Shown: positions 51,524 to 60,770, numbered from the stretch's first letter. The stretch: DNA of 64,000 bases from JANMCE01 sp963791625 (GCA_963791625.1 CAWBTA010000006.1:1302001-1366000); one strand, 5' to 3'. Made by a program: numbers and translations. Notes: generated from the sequence alone by a model not told the origin.

Positions 51524-52769
51524 GTGGAAGATGTCAGCGCGTTTCGAGCCCGAGCTGAGGCGTGGCTCGCCACGCGCCGCCCCCGCAAGGCGCCGCCGAC
51601 ATCTGACGCTCAGGTCTGGGGAGAGGGCGAGTTCGATGTCACCGTCTTTCACGACCGCACGCCCGAGCAGGAGCATCAGTACCTCTCCGCCTACGTTGCG
51701 TGGATTGCCGAGCGCCAGTCCGCCGGCTTCTGGGGCATCACCTGGGATCCGGTGATGGGGCGGTGCCGGTCTCACCAAGGCCCACGAGCGCGCCTACATC
51801 GAAGCCGAGTCGGGCTTCGAAACACCGAACGACCACGAGTTGATTTCGGTTACCACCAAACTCATCGCGCCCGCCATCGAACGATTCGGCACACCTGAGC
51901 AGAAGAAGCTCTACATCGATGACTTCCTGACCGCCAAGGTCTTCGCCTGCCAACTTTTCAGCGAGCCCGGCGCCGGCAGCGACCTCGCCGGACTCTCCAC
52001 GAAAGCCGTTCGTGATGGGGACGAGTGGGTACTCGACGGCCAGAAGGTGTGGAGTTCGAATGCGCACATCACGCCGTGGGGTTTCGCCATCTGCCGCACC
52101 GACCCGACGGTGCCCAAGCATGCCGGACTTACTGCCTTTCTTGTGCCGCTCGACGCGCCTGGTGTCGAGGTCCGCCCGATCAAGCAGATGAATGGCGGAG
52201 CTTCGTTCAACGAGGTGTTCCTTTCCGGCGTGCGGCTGGATGACTCGCTGAGGATTGGTGAGATCGGCGACGGCTGGAAGGTGGCCGTCACCATCCTCGG
52301 CTTCGAGCGCGAGAACAGCGGATCGTCCGGCCGTCGCGGCGGCACGTACGACGACCTCGTGCTGCTCGCTCGCCACCTTGGCCGCACCAACGACCCCGTC
52401 ATCCGCCAGCAATTGGCTCGGGTGTACAGCGTGCAAAAGGCCCGGCTGTGGGCACGCAATCGGGCCGCCGCCGCCGTGAAGGCCGGAGGCTCAGCCGGAC
52501 CGGGAGGATCCATCGGCAAGCTCATGTGGAGTGACTCGATGCGCCTCATCACCGAGACCGCGTCACAGCTGCTCGGACCCGCACTCACGGCCGACACCGG
52601 CGAGTGGGGCACGTTCGGATGGAACCAGCATGTGCTCGGCGCCCCTGGCTACCGTATCGCCGGCGGCTCCGATGAGATTCAACGCAACATCATCGGCGAA
52701 CGCGTCCTCGGGCTGCCCACCGAACCCCGCGTCGACCGCGACACGCCGTTCAACATGATCGGCAAATGA
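51524..52769 (+). pseudogene. Acyl-CoA dehydrogenase with one frameshift
   Basis: About 415 residues if repaired. The 5' part starts at GTG 51524 (AGGGGG upstream) and runs to FWGITWDPVMG. The 3' part reads GGAGLTKAHERAYIEAE onward from about 51760. The frame changes at 51752-51762, exactly where homologues have a WDPxxGGxGL block, so one base was lost (or two gained). FAD/substrate signatures FACQLFSEPGAGSDLA, GQKVWSSNAH and the C-terminal YRIAGGSDEIQRNIIGERVLGLP are intact. Opens CoA-thioester oxidation in the cluster. Could be a sequencing error. Confidence 0.85.
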
Positions 52770-52773
52770 GGCC

Positions 52774-53916
52774 TCAGCGCGTCAGGACGGTGCAGGTGCT
52801 GAGGCCCGGGGCGCCGTAGACCTGCGTGAACGCGGTCTTCGGGTTGTTGGGAACCTGGCGGCCCTCCGCTCGACCCTGGAGTTGCAGGGTGCATTCGATG
52901 ACCTGACGCAGGCCGCTGGCACCGATGGGTTCGCCGTTGGCGATGCAGCCGCCATCGGTGTTGACGGGCAGACGACCTTCGATTTCAAGCGCTCCACTCA
53001 AAATGAGGTCGGCCTGCTCGCCGTGCTCGCACAGACCGCATTCGGCGAGATGCATCAACTCTGCGCCCGCTTCCGTGTCCTGCACCTGAGCCACATCGAT
53101 CTCCGACGGTGCCACGCCAGCCGACTCGAACGCGGCTTTCGCGGCAAACTCGGTGGCGGCTGGGGTGATCTCGGAGGCCAGCGAGGGACTGAACACTTCG
53201 AACGTGCCGTACTTGCGGGTGCGAAACTCGACCGACTTCAGAAACACCGGGTCCGGCCGCATGGCGCGCGCTCGCTCGGGTGAGGTGAGAATGAGGGCCG
53301 CGGCGCCTTCGCTCGGGCTGCAGAACATGTATTTGGTGAGGGGGTCGTTCACCATGTCTGCGTTGGCGATGTCATCGACGCTCATCGCATTGCGACGCCA
53401 GGCGTTCGGGTTGCGGGCACCATTGCGTAACGCTTTGGCCGAAATCTCCGCCAGCAGCCGAGGGTCGAGGTCGTGCTCGGCCAGGTAGCGCTGGATCTTC
53501 ATGCCGAAGAACTGGGTGGTGACCATCATGCCCATTTCGCCGTACCAGTCCTCCAATCCGTACTCAGCTGGATTGGTGCCGAATGCGCCGCGCTCATGTT
53601 TGTCGAACCCTACGACCATGACGGTATCGGCCATTCCCGACGCAATGGCGTTTGCTCCCGACAGCAACGCCGAGCCACCGGTCGCACAGCCGTTGTACAC
53701 GGTCATGAACGGCACGCCGGTGAGGCCGAGGTCCTTGACCAGGGCGTCGGCATGCCCGCCGTCGCGGGTGCCACCCGCAGCAAAACCGATGTCACTCCAC
53801 TTCAGCCCGGCGTCGGCCAGGGCAGCGCGAGCGGCCACCGTCGCCATCTGGCGCGCCGCTAGGGGAAATCGACCGAACGGGTGCAGACCAACTCCGACAA
53901 TAGCGACGTCCATCAT
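52774..53916 (-). CDS. Thiolase-like / lipid-transfer-type acyl-CoA acetyltransferase homologue
   Basis: 380 residues. Thiolase fold with nucleophile Cys in TVYNGCATGGSALLSG (about 80). The C-terminal motif, where thiolases have GHPxGASG, reads IANGEPIGASGLRQV, with Glu replacing the catalytic His. This pattern is seen in SCP-x/Ltp-like proteins that pair with DUF35 partners, some of which are retro-aldolases in steroid side-chain breakdown. The upstream gene encodes a DUF35 protein and overlaps by four bases (ATG 53916) or one base (ATG 53913), so the two probably form a complex. Confidence 0.87.
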   Translation of the reverse strand: MMDVAIVGVGLHPFGRFPLAARQMATVAARAALADAGLKWSDIGFAAGGTRDGGHADALVKDLGLTGVPFMTVYNGCATGGSALLSGANAIASGMADTVMVVGFDKHERGAFGTNPAEYGLEDWYGEMGMMVTTQFFGMKIQRYLAEHDLDPRLLAEISAKALRNGARNPNAWRRNAMSVDDIANADMVNDPLTKYMFCSPSEGAAALILTSPERARAMRPDPVFLKSVEFRTRKYGTFEVFSPSLASEITPAATEFAAKAAFESAGVAPSEIDVAQVQDTEAGAELMHLAECGLCEHGEQADLILSGALEIEGRLPVNTDGGCIANGEPIGASGLRQVIECTLQLQGRAEGRQVPNNPKTAFTQVYGAPGLSTCTVLTR

Positions 53917-54338
53917 CCATGCTCCTTGGGTAGCGGTTCGAACCAGAACGCCTGCCAATCAGGGTCGCCGTCAGGCAGCGGGCCGACGACCAGCCGCACC
54001 GCATCGTCAATCTTCCAGTCGTCGACCGATCGACCGGCAAGCCGCGCCTCAACCCGCACGGTGCCAAGGTCGACGTAAGCAACGGCGAACGGCGCGAACG
54101 ATGTCGGTTTCCGAAAAGGCGGCTTGGGTGCAAAGCGTTGGACCGTCCACGTCCATATCGTTCCCACTGCAGGTAACACGACGGGGTCGACGGCTTCGCT
54201 TCCACAGCGAGGGCACGACGCCTGCACTGGGAACGTATCGGTTGCGCAGTCGACGCACCGGCTACCGATGAGGTGGGGGCCGTCGGCTTCAAGTGCGACC
54301 AGCCCGGTGAGGTTTGACAGCACATCAGAAGCGGCCAT
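53913..54338 (-). CDS. DUF35 Zn-ribbon/OB-fold protein, partner of the thiolase-like protein
   Basis: 141 residues. Zinc ribbon with two Cys pairs (SRCVDC near 28-31 and CPRCGS near 42-45) followed by an OB fold (VGTIWTWTVQRFAPKPPF; FAVAYVDLGTVRVEARLAG). DUF35 proteins bind acyl-CoA next to thiolase-like aldolases or hydratases. Translationally coupled to the downstream thiolase-like gene. Divergent from the SDR copy 2. Confidence 0.9.
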   Translation of the reverse strand: MAASDVLSNLTGLVALEADGPHLIGSRCVDCATDTFPVQASCPRCGSEAVDPVVLPAVGTIWTWTVQRFAPKPPFRKPTSFAPFAVAYVDLGTVRVEARLAGRSVDDWKIDDAVRLVVGPLPDGDPDWQAFWFEPLPKEHG

Positions 54339-54410
54339 GAGCCGATGCTACGCTGAGTTTCTTTAGATTGACTACTCCTTCTCACTCCCCCGATAGCCAA
54401 AGAGGTTTCC

Positions 54411-55175
54411 GTGGATCTCGAACTTTCCGGTAAGACCGCACTTGTCACCGGAGCCGGACGCGGCATCGGACGCAGCATTGTCGAACGTCTCCTGGCCGAG
54501 GGGATGTACGTCGCTTTCAGTGCCCGCAGTGCGCAGAGCGTGTCCACCGCCGAGGCGGCCTTCGGTCGTGGCGCCGTCGGCACCGTCGTTGACTCTGAAG
54601 ACCTCACCGGCGTTGGGGCGTGGGTCGACGCGGTCGCGGCCGAGCGGGGTCGGATTGATGTCGTGGTGGCGACCACGAGCGCCAAGGGCGGCATCCCGCC
54701 TACCACGGATGGTTGGCGCAAGAGTTTTGACATCGATGTGCTCGGCACCGTGGCGGTGATCGAAGCGGCGCTCCCCCATCTCAAGGCCTCCGGTGGCGGC
54801 AGCATCGTGCAGCTCGGCACGACGGCGTCCATCGAACACCACCACTTCCCCGGCGGGGGCTTCAGCTACGGCGCCATGAAGGCAGCATTGGTCAACTACA
54901 TCTCCCATCTTGCCAAGGAGATCTACGCGGATGGCATCCGCGCCAATGTTGTATCGCCCGGCCCGATCTACATCGACGGCGGGTCCTGGGAACGCATCAA
55001 AACCGGTATGCCCGACTACTACGCCGAACATGTCGCGCAGCATCCAGCCGGTCGCTTGGGACGCCCGGACGAGGTCGCCAACGTGGTGGCGTTTCTGGCT
55101 AGCCCGATGTCGTCGTGGGTGAACGCCGAGAACATCGTGGTTGACGGGGGCTTCACTCGTCGCGTCTCGTTCTGA
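54411..55175 (+). CDS. Short-chain dehydrogenase/reductase, copy 2 of the paired module
   Basis: 254 residues. VTGAGRGIGRSI (12-23), Ser in VQLGTTAS, Tyr-Lys in SYGAMKAAL (about 150), and NVVSPGPIYIDGGSWERIK. Its relation to the 50.7-51.4 kb SDR is clear over the full length, so an SDR-ThuA pair was duplicated or acquired twice. GTG start at 54411. Leads a plus-strand array: SDR, ThuA-like, Rieske, Rieske, small protein, P450, SDR, PPOX. Confidence 0.92.
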   Translation: MDLELSGKTALVTGAGRGIGRSIVERLLAEGMYVAFSARSAQSVSTAEAAFGRGAVGTVVDSEDLTGVGAWVDAVAAERGRIDVVVATTSAKGGIPPTTDGWRKSFDIDVLGTVAVIEAALPHLKASGGGSIVQLGTTASIEHHHFPGGGFSYGAMKAALVNYISHLAKEIYADGIRANVVSPGPIYIDGGSWERIKTGMPDYYAEHVAQHPAGRLGRPDEVANVVAFLASPMSSWVNAENIVVDGGFTRRVSF

Positions 55176-55180
55176 ACGAG

Positions 55181-55987
55181 GTGGACTTTCTTTCGGTTAC
55201 CGGTGGTCATCGGGTTGATCTCGATGCCTTCCGTTTGATGCTCGACACGATTTCGAACGAGCGCGGTTGGCGCTACTCCCATGCCGTCCAACCGGCGGCA
55301 CAACGTTGGCTGGACGGCAACCTGCCGTTCGATGCCGTGCTGCTGCACGACATTCCGGGCCTGCACCTCAAGCGCGGCGAACCACCCACACCGATCGATC
55401 CTGAACCGTGGGTAAAAGACGCACTCGCACGCCTGTTCGCCGCGGGCAAGGGCGCGGTGGTCTTGCACCACGCCCTCGCCGGCTGGCCGTCATGGGACGG
55501 CTGGGCCGATGCCATCGGGGGCCGATTTCTCTACGCACCCGGAGACCTCCACGGCGAACCGTGGCCGTCGTCGGGCACTCGCATCACGTCCTACACCGCG
55601 CAGGTCATCGCGCCTGACCACCCCGTGTGCGCAGGCGTTGAGGACTTCGCCCTCACCGACGAGCTGTACTGCTGCCCCGTGTTTCTCGACCGGGTAGTTC
55701 CGCTCGTGCGCACCAACGCCGACATGTCGCCCGGCCAGTTCATCTCCACCTACGAGCATGTCCTGGCGGGCGAGGCTGCGGCCCCCCGCTGTGACCAGCA
55801 TCCACCTACGACCGATGTGATTGCGTGGGCCACGTCGGCCAGCAACAGTCCGATCGTGTTCATCGAGCCGGGGGACGCCGCTGATACCTTCGGTCTCCCC
55901 ATGTACCGGCGTCTCTTGGCCAACGCGTTGGCGTGGGTGACCTCACCCGATGCTCAGGTGTGGGCAGCCGGCCGACGGTTCGACTAG
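55181..55987 (+). CDS. ThuA-like protein, copy 2
   Basis: 268 residues. ThuA fold: LSVTGGHRVDLDAFRLMLDTI, FDAVLLHDIPGLHL, GKGAVVLHHALAGWPSWDGWADAIGGRFLY, TDELYCCPVFLDRVVPLV. It differs more from copy 1 than the SDRs differ from each other. GTG start at 55181, five bases after the SDR stop. The HH and HxxxxxW elements could bind metal as proposed for other ThuA proteins; this is inference. Confidence 0.82.
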   Translation: MDFLSVTGGHRVDLDAFRLMLDTISNERGWRYSHAVQPAAQRWLDGNLPFDAVLLHDIPGLHLKRGEPPTPIDPEPWVKDALARLFAAGKGAVVLHHALAGWPSWDGWADAIGGRFLYAPGDLHGEPWPSSGTRITSYTAQVIAPDHPVCAGVEDFALTDELYCCPVFLDRVVPLVRTNADMSPGQFISTYEHVLAGEAAAPRCDQHPPTTDVIAWATSASNSPIVFIEPGDAADTFGLPMYRRLLANALAWVTSPDAQVWAAGRRFD

Positions 55988-56008
55988 ATTCTGCATACTG
56001 TCTATAGT
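55979..56008 (+). promoter_or_regulatory. Candidate promoter for the first Rieske gene
   Basis: TTCGAC and TATAGT with an 18-base spacer, the -10 box 28 bases before the ATG at 56037. The -35 box overlaps the ThuA stop, so the Rieske genes could be driven separately from the SDR-ThuA pair. Confidence 0.35.
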
Positions 56009-56036
56009 TAGTAGCGACCAGTGGGGAGGTTTGCAC

Positions 56037-57203
56037 ATGTCGGCTACACCTTTGATTTCAGTTGCCAAACGGCTACTCGCGAACGTCGATGGCGATCGGG
56101 GTGACCTCAGCGCAGACATCCTGAACGTGCCCGCCACCGACTTTGTCGACCGGGAACGGTTCGAGCGCGAGATCGAAACCATCTTCCACCGCAGTCCCCT
56201 GCTCGTCGCCTTCTCGGTCGATGTGGCCGAACCGGGTGACTACAGCGCACTCAGCATTGCTGGCCGCCCAATCGTGGTCACCCGTGGCGAAGACGGTGTG
56301 GCCCGCACCTTTCTCAACATCTGCCGCCATCGTGGCGCCAAGGTCACTCCCGACTGCTTCGGGCATGCCCGGAGGTTCACCTGCCCGTACCATTTCTGGG
56401 TCTACGACACCCAGGGTGCGCTGGTGGGCAACAGCGCCCGCCAGGCGTTCGAGGGCATGGATGTCTCCGGTCTGGTCGAGCTTCCAACGGCCGAACGCGC
56501 CGGGGCGATCTTCGCTGTTCTCACGCCAGATACGCCGATGGACATCGACGCCTGGTTGGGCGAGATGGCCAGCGCGCTCGAGATCCTGGAACTCGACAAG
56601 CTGGTCCGTCACCGCGACGGCCTCATGGCCGACAGCGGCAACTGGAAGGCCACCGCGGATGGCTATGTCGACGGCTACCACCTTGGCTACCTCCACCGAA
56701 ACACCATTGGCACCAAATCAATCACCAACCGCAACACCTACGATCTCTACGGGCCGCACGTACGCTTGGGCTTCGCCAACAAACCAATGCTCACCATGCG
56801 GGACCTGCCCGATGATGAATGGCGTCTCCGGGAAGCGATGAGCCTCGTGCACTTCATCTTCCCCAACATTTCCATCAGCGGGCTGCCTGGTTCGGGTCTC
56901 ATGGTCAGCCGCATCTATCCGGGCACGTCTCCGGAGCGCTGCACCGTCGAACAGTTCCAGTATTTCCGTGAGCCGATGGTCACCGACGAGCAGATCGCCG
57001 AAGCCGACACCAAACGCGAGCTGTACTACGCCGTCACCCGCGACGAGGACTTCGCCACGGTGTTGGAGGTCACCGACTCGTTTGCAGCCATCCCGAACAA
57101 TGTCATTCGCTATGGCCGCAACGAGCAAGGCAATCAGAACCTGCACCGCTGGATCGACGCGTTGCTCAACGGCACTACTCCAAATCGCCAAGTAGAACAT
57201 TGA
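56037..57203 (+). CDS. Rieske non-heme iron oxygenase alpha subunit (1)
   Basis: 388 residues. Rieske cluster ligands CRH (about 98-100) and CPYH (about 119-122, with FWVY instead of the more usual GW). The mononuclear iron site is in WKATADGYVDGYHLGYLH (about 205-222). Terminal oxygenase for ring hydroxylation, demethylation or similar. GGGGAGG seven bases before ATG 56037. Overlaps the following Rieske region by TTGA. No reductase or ferredoxin gene nearby. Confidence 0.93.
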   Translation: MSATPLISVAKRLLANVDGDRGDLSADILNVPATDFVDRERFEREIETIFHRSPLLVAFSVDVAEPGDYSALSIAGRPIVVTRGEDGVARTFLNICRHRGAKVTPDCFGHARRFTCPYHFWVYDTQGALVGNSARQAFEGMDVSGLVELPTAERAGAIFAVLTPDTPMDIDAWLGEMASALEILELDKLVRHRDGLMADSGNWKATADGYVDGYHLGYLHRNTIGTKSITNRNTYDLYGPHVRLGFANKPMLTMRDLPDDEWRLREAMSLVHFIFPNISISGLPGSGLMVSRIYPGTSPERCTVEQFQYFREPMVTDEQIAEADTKRELYYAVTRDEDFATVLEVTDSFAAIPNNVIRYGRNEQGNQNLHRWIDALLNGTTPNRQVEH

Positions 57204-57214
57204 GGCCCGCCAAC

Positions 57215-58570
57215 ATGTCTGAGACCCAAGGCACGACCAAGGCAGCGCGATCGCCCGGCATTTCCTACCAGGAGTTACTTGACACCGACACCCACGATGT
57301 ACCTGCGGTGCTGCGCATGGAAGCGCCTCGATTTCTGGGCAATGAAGACCTCTCGATCGACCGCTTCGTCAGCCGCGATTTCCACCTTCGTGAGATAGAG
57401 AAGCTGTGGAAGAAAGTGTGGCAATTCGCCTGCCGTGAAGAAGAGATTGCCGAGGTCGGCAGCTACGTCGTGTACGACATTGCCAACCTGTCGTTCATCA
57501 TCATGCGCAGCGGCCCCGACACCATCCAGGCCTACTACAACGCCTGCCTACATCGTGGTCGGCAGCTGAAGGACTACTCGGGTCGCTGCTCGGAGATGCG
57601 CTGCTCGTTCCACGGCTATACCTGGGCGCTGAATGGCACCCTCGCCAGCATCCCGGCCCGCTGGGATTTCGAGCATGTCGACGACGCCGATTTCGCGCTG
57701 CCTGAAGTGAAGGTCGCCACATGGGAGGGGTTCGTGTTCATCAACCCCGACCCAAATTGCGGCTCCTTCCAGGACTTCCTTGGTGACATGCCCGACCACT
57801 TCACCCGGTGGGATCTGAAGAACCGCTACATCCAGGGTCACGTCGCCAAAGTGGTGCGAGCGAACTGGAAGATCACGCAGGAAGCATTCAGCGAGTCCTA
57901 TCACGTGGCCGGCACCCACCCCCAGGCCTTGCCCTATCTGGGTGACACCAACAGCCAGATCGACATCTGGGAGAACTTCAGCCGCGTGATCACGCCGGGC
58001 GGCATCGCCAGTCCGTTGCTCAAGGGTCCGGTCACCGAAATGGACATCCTGCGGTACATGCTCGATACACGGGTCGATGAAGACAGCTTCGTCCACCTCG
58101 GCCCGGGCGAGAATGCCCGCACTGCTTCGGCCAATGCGGCCCGCGAGCGATGGCGAGCGGTGGTTGGTGATCAGGTTGATACCTGGAGCGACGCCGAGTT
58201 TATCGACAACCTCGACTACACCTTGTTCCCCAACTTCCACCCGTGGGGTGCCTACAACCGCATCGTCTACCGCTTCCGCCCCAACGGTGACGATCACCGC
58301 ACGTCCATCATGGACATCTATCTTCTGTCACCGTTCAAAGGCGAGCGACCGCGACCCGCAACCACGACGCACCTCGGGGCCGACGAGCCGTTCACCGATG
58401 CGAGTGAGTTGGGGATGCTTGCGAAGATCTTCGAACAGGACGCCTTCAACATGCCCAAGGTGCAGAAGGGTTTGGAGCAGACCGCCAAGCCCGGCGTCAC
58501 CCTCGGCAGCTATCAGGAGAGCAAAGTGCGCTGGACCCATCAACTCCTCGACCAGTGGCTGGCCGACTGA
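57215..58570 (+). CDS. Rieske non-heme iron oxygenase alpha subunit (2)
   Basis: 451 residues, longer than its neighbours. Rieske ligands CLHRG and CSFHG (about 110-135). Iron site in NWKITQEAFSESYHVAGTHP (about 217-236). An N-terminal extension of about 50 residues precedes the Rieske domain. ATG 57215 lies 11 bases after the previous stop; no strong ribosome binding site, so coupling with the upstream gene is likely. Two different alpha subunits in tandem suggest successive oxidations or alternative substrates. Confidence 0.93.
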   Translation: MSETQGTTKAARSPGISYQELLDTDTHDVPAVLRMEAPRFLGNEDLSIDRFVSRDFHLREIEKLWKKVWQFACREEEIAEVGSYVVYDIANLSFIIMRSGPDTIQAYYNACLHRGRQLKDYSGRCSEMRCSFHGYTWALNGTLASIPARWDFEHVDDADFALPEVKVATWEGFVFINPDPNCGSFQDFLGDMPDHFTRWDLKNRYIQGHVAKVVRANWKITQEAFSESYHVAGTHPQALPYLGDTNSQIDIWENFSRVITPGGIASPLLKGPVTEMDILRYMLDTRVDEDSFVHLGPGENARTASANAARERWRAVVGDQVDTWSDAEFIDNLDYTLFPNFHPWGAYNRIVYRFRPNGDDHRTSIMDIYLLSPFKGERPRPATTTHLGADEPFTDASELGMLAKIFEQDAFNMPKVQKGLEQTAKPGVTLGSYQESKVRWTHQLLDQWLAD

Positions 58571-58779
58571 TGCACGGCCAACTCCACCCTTTCAGCCACG
58601 CGCTTTACGAGCGGGACAACAATGGTCATGTCCTGGTCAATCTCGGAGACAAGCACGGCCTGTTCCGTTGGGACGGCAGCTGGATCGAAGGCGAACTGTT
58701 CGAAGCCGACCCCCAAATGTGCAACTGGATTGCCGGCCCCAAACTCCGCCACCACCGTTTGCAGATCGCGCAGGAATAA
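58570..58779 (+). CDS. Small uncharacterised protein between Rieske and P450 genes
   Basis: 69 residues from ATG 58570, which overlaps the Rieske stop as TGATG. The sequence (HPFSHALYERDNNGHVLV, LFRWDGSWIEGELFEADPQMCNWIAG) reads as a genuine soluble protein rich in Trp and His, with one Cys. No family recognised. Tight coupling suggests an accessory role to the oxygenase, by analogy with small subunits of other oxygenases. Stop 15 bases before the P450 start. Confidence 0.6.
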   Translation: MHGQLHPFSHALYERDNNGHVLVNLGDKHGLFRWDGSWIEGELFEADPQMCNWIAGPKLRHHRLQIAQE

Positions 58780-58794
58780 CTCCAGGGGGCACCG

Positions 58795-59964
58795 ATGAAC
58801 GAGGACTATTCCTACGTCGAAGCGTCGCTCGCGTTCGAGCCAAGCGTCGGCTACCAGCGGCTCCGTGACGGCTGTCCGGTACACCACGTCGCCGAGCACA
58901 ACCCGCCGTTCTACGCCATTGGTCGATTCACTGATGTGGTTGACACGCTAAAAAGCCCGGGGCTGTGGGGCAATCGGCAGGGACCCGGCGTGTTCCATCA
59001 GGAGTCGGGCGCGCTGGGGTCGGCCGATGATCCCGATCATGCTCGCCACCGTCGTGTGTTGCGGGATGCATTCGTGCCGTCGGCCGTGGCTCGGATGGAG
59101 CCGAGTCTGGTGGCGATGGCCGACGCGCTCCTCGATGAGTTCGTGCCTCAGGGCGAAGGCGACTTCGTGTCACAGTTCGCCTTTCCGTTCCCAGCGCTCG
59201 CCATTGGTGAGCTGCTGGGGGTACCGCCCGAAGACCGCGACATGTTCCAGGAGCTCAGCGGCCAGATCGTGGCGGCACTCACGGGTGGCGATATCGCCGC
59301 GTATCACCGGGGCAAGGAGGCCGTGGGTGACTACGTTGACGAACGTCTGGCCGAACGGGCTGGACGCGAGGGCGATGACGACGTGCTCTCGTCACTCCTG
59401 GCTGCCCGCAACGATGGTCGGCTGTCACCGGCCGAAGTGAGACATCTCGGACACCAGTTGCTGGTGGCCGGGCATGAGACCACCACCAGTCTCCTCGGCC
59501 TCATGCTCTATCGACTGCTTGAGCGACCGGCGCTGATGCAACAACTTCGAGACGATCCGACGCTGATCCCGGTGGCGGTGGAGGAAGCATTGCGGTTCGA
59601 CTCCCCGGTCAGCGGCCTGTTCCGCACGAACGTCCACGACACCACTTTTCACGACATCGAGCTTCCAGCCGGCACCAAGCTGCAAGTGCTCTACGGCTCT
59701 GCCAATCGTGACCCCGCACAGTTTCCTGATCCCGACGACTTCCGGCTCGACCGACCCAAACACGAACTTGGTCGCCACGTCGGTTTCGGATGGGGCATCC
59801 ATCACTGCATCGGGGCGCCGCTCGCCCGACTGGAAGCGCGGGTCGCGTTCGAACGCGTTCTTGCCCGTATGGCCGACATCGAACTCGCGGGAGAACCGGT
59901 GCGCAACCAGTCGTTCGTGCTGCACGGTCTCACCAGCCTTCCGCTGCGCTGGACACCGATGTGA
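58795..59964 (+). CDS. Cytochrome P450
   Basis: 389 residues, class I bacterial size. I-helix oxygen-activation motif VAGHETTTSL (about 222-231), ExxR in EEALRF (about 262), heme loop GFGWGIHHCIGAPLAR with the Cys ligand near 338. Soluble. Inserts oxygen from O2 with electrons from a ferredoxin that is not encoded nearby. GGGGG upstream of ATG 58795. Overlaps the next SDR by GTGA. Confidence 0.95.
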   Translation: MNEDYSYVEASLAFEPSVGYQRLRDGCPVHHVAEHNPPFYAIGRFTDVVDTLKSPGLWGNRQGPGVFHQESGALGSADDPDHARHRRVLRDAFVPSAVARMEPSLVAMADALLDEFVPQGEGDFVSQFAFPFPALAIGELLGVPPEDRDMFQELSGQIVAALTGGDIAAYHRGKEAVGDYVDERLAERAGREGDDDVLSSLLAARNDGRLSPAEVRHLGHQLLVAGHETTTSLLGLMLYRLLERPALMQQLRDDPTLIPVAVEEALRFDSPVSGLFRTNVHDTTFHDIELPAGTKLQVLYGSANRDPAQFPDPDDFRLDRPKHELGRHVGFGWGIHHCIGAPLARLEARVAFERVLARMADIELAGEPVRNQSFVLHGLTSLPLRWTPM

Positions 59965-60770
59965 GCGTGCTCGATCAGTTCCGTCTCGACGGCAAGGTGG
60001 CCGTGGTCACCGGCTCTGGACAGGGCATCGGGCGTGGCATTGCGTGGGCTCTGGCCGATGCCGGCGCCAGCGTGGTGCTGAACGCCCGTCGCATCGATGA
60101 CCTCAACGTCACGGCCAAAGGCGTCAGCCAACGCGGCGGACACGCGCTCGTTGTCGAGGGCGACATTCGTGACTTTTCCGAGACGGTGGCCGAGCGCACC
60201 GTGAACGAGTTCGGGCGGCTCGACATCTGGGTAAACAACGTTGGCGGCTCCGACGACAAGACCGTGCGCGAGCTCATCGATACTCCCGACGATGTGTTCC
60301 GCAGTCAGCTCGAGCTCAATCTGGTGAGCGCGTTCCAAGGTTGCAAGGCCGCGGCGCATCGCATGGTTAATGGCGGCGCCATTGTGAACATCGCTTCGGG
60401 CGCCGGCACGCGGGGATCGCCCCGTACCGGGCCGTACGCTGCAGCGAAAGCGGGCATGATCAACCTCACCCAAACCCTCGCCCTCGAACTCGCTCCACGA
60501 GGGATACGGGTCAATGCGGTGTCACCCGGTCCCGTCGCCACTGAGGCGTTCCTTGAGGTACTCGGTGTCGGGGACAAGCTCGATGAGCTGGCCCGCACCA
60601 TTCCGCTCGGACGCCTCGGCACGCCCGATGACATCGCTGCCGCAGTGCTCTACTTCGTCTCCCCCGCCGCGTCGTGGGTGACGGGCGAGCACCTGCTGGT
60701 GGCCGGCGGCCGTACCCAGCGCAGCTACCAGTACGAACCCCGAAACGACCCCAGAGAGGCCACCACATGA
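59961..60770 (+). CDS. Short-chain dehydrogenase/reductase (3)
   Basis: 269 residues. VTGSGQGIGRGI, NNVGG, Ser in NIASGAG, Tyr-Lys in PYAAAKAGM, and VSPGPVATEAF. Distinct from the paired SDRs; likely oxidises the alcohol made by the P450 or Rieske enzymes. GTG start overlaps the P450 stop; its stop overlaps the next ATG as ATGA. The C-terminus has an unusual QRSYQYEPRNDPREATT tail. Confidence 0.93.
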   Translation: MSVLDQFRLDGKVAVVTGSGQGIGRGIAWALADAGASVVLNARRIDDLNVTAKGVSQRGGHALVVEGDIRDFSETVAERTVNEFGRLDIWVNNVGGSDDKTVRELIDTPDDVFRSQLELNLVSAFQGCKAAAHRMVNGGAIVNIASGAGTRGSPRTGPYAAAKAGMINLTQTLALELAPRGIRVNAVSPGPVATEAFLEVLGVGDKLDELARTIPLGRLGTPDDIAAAVLYFVSPAASWVTGEHLLVAGGRTQRSYQYEPRNDPREATT

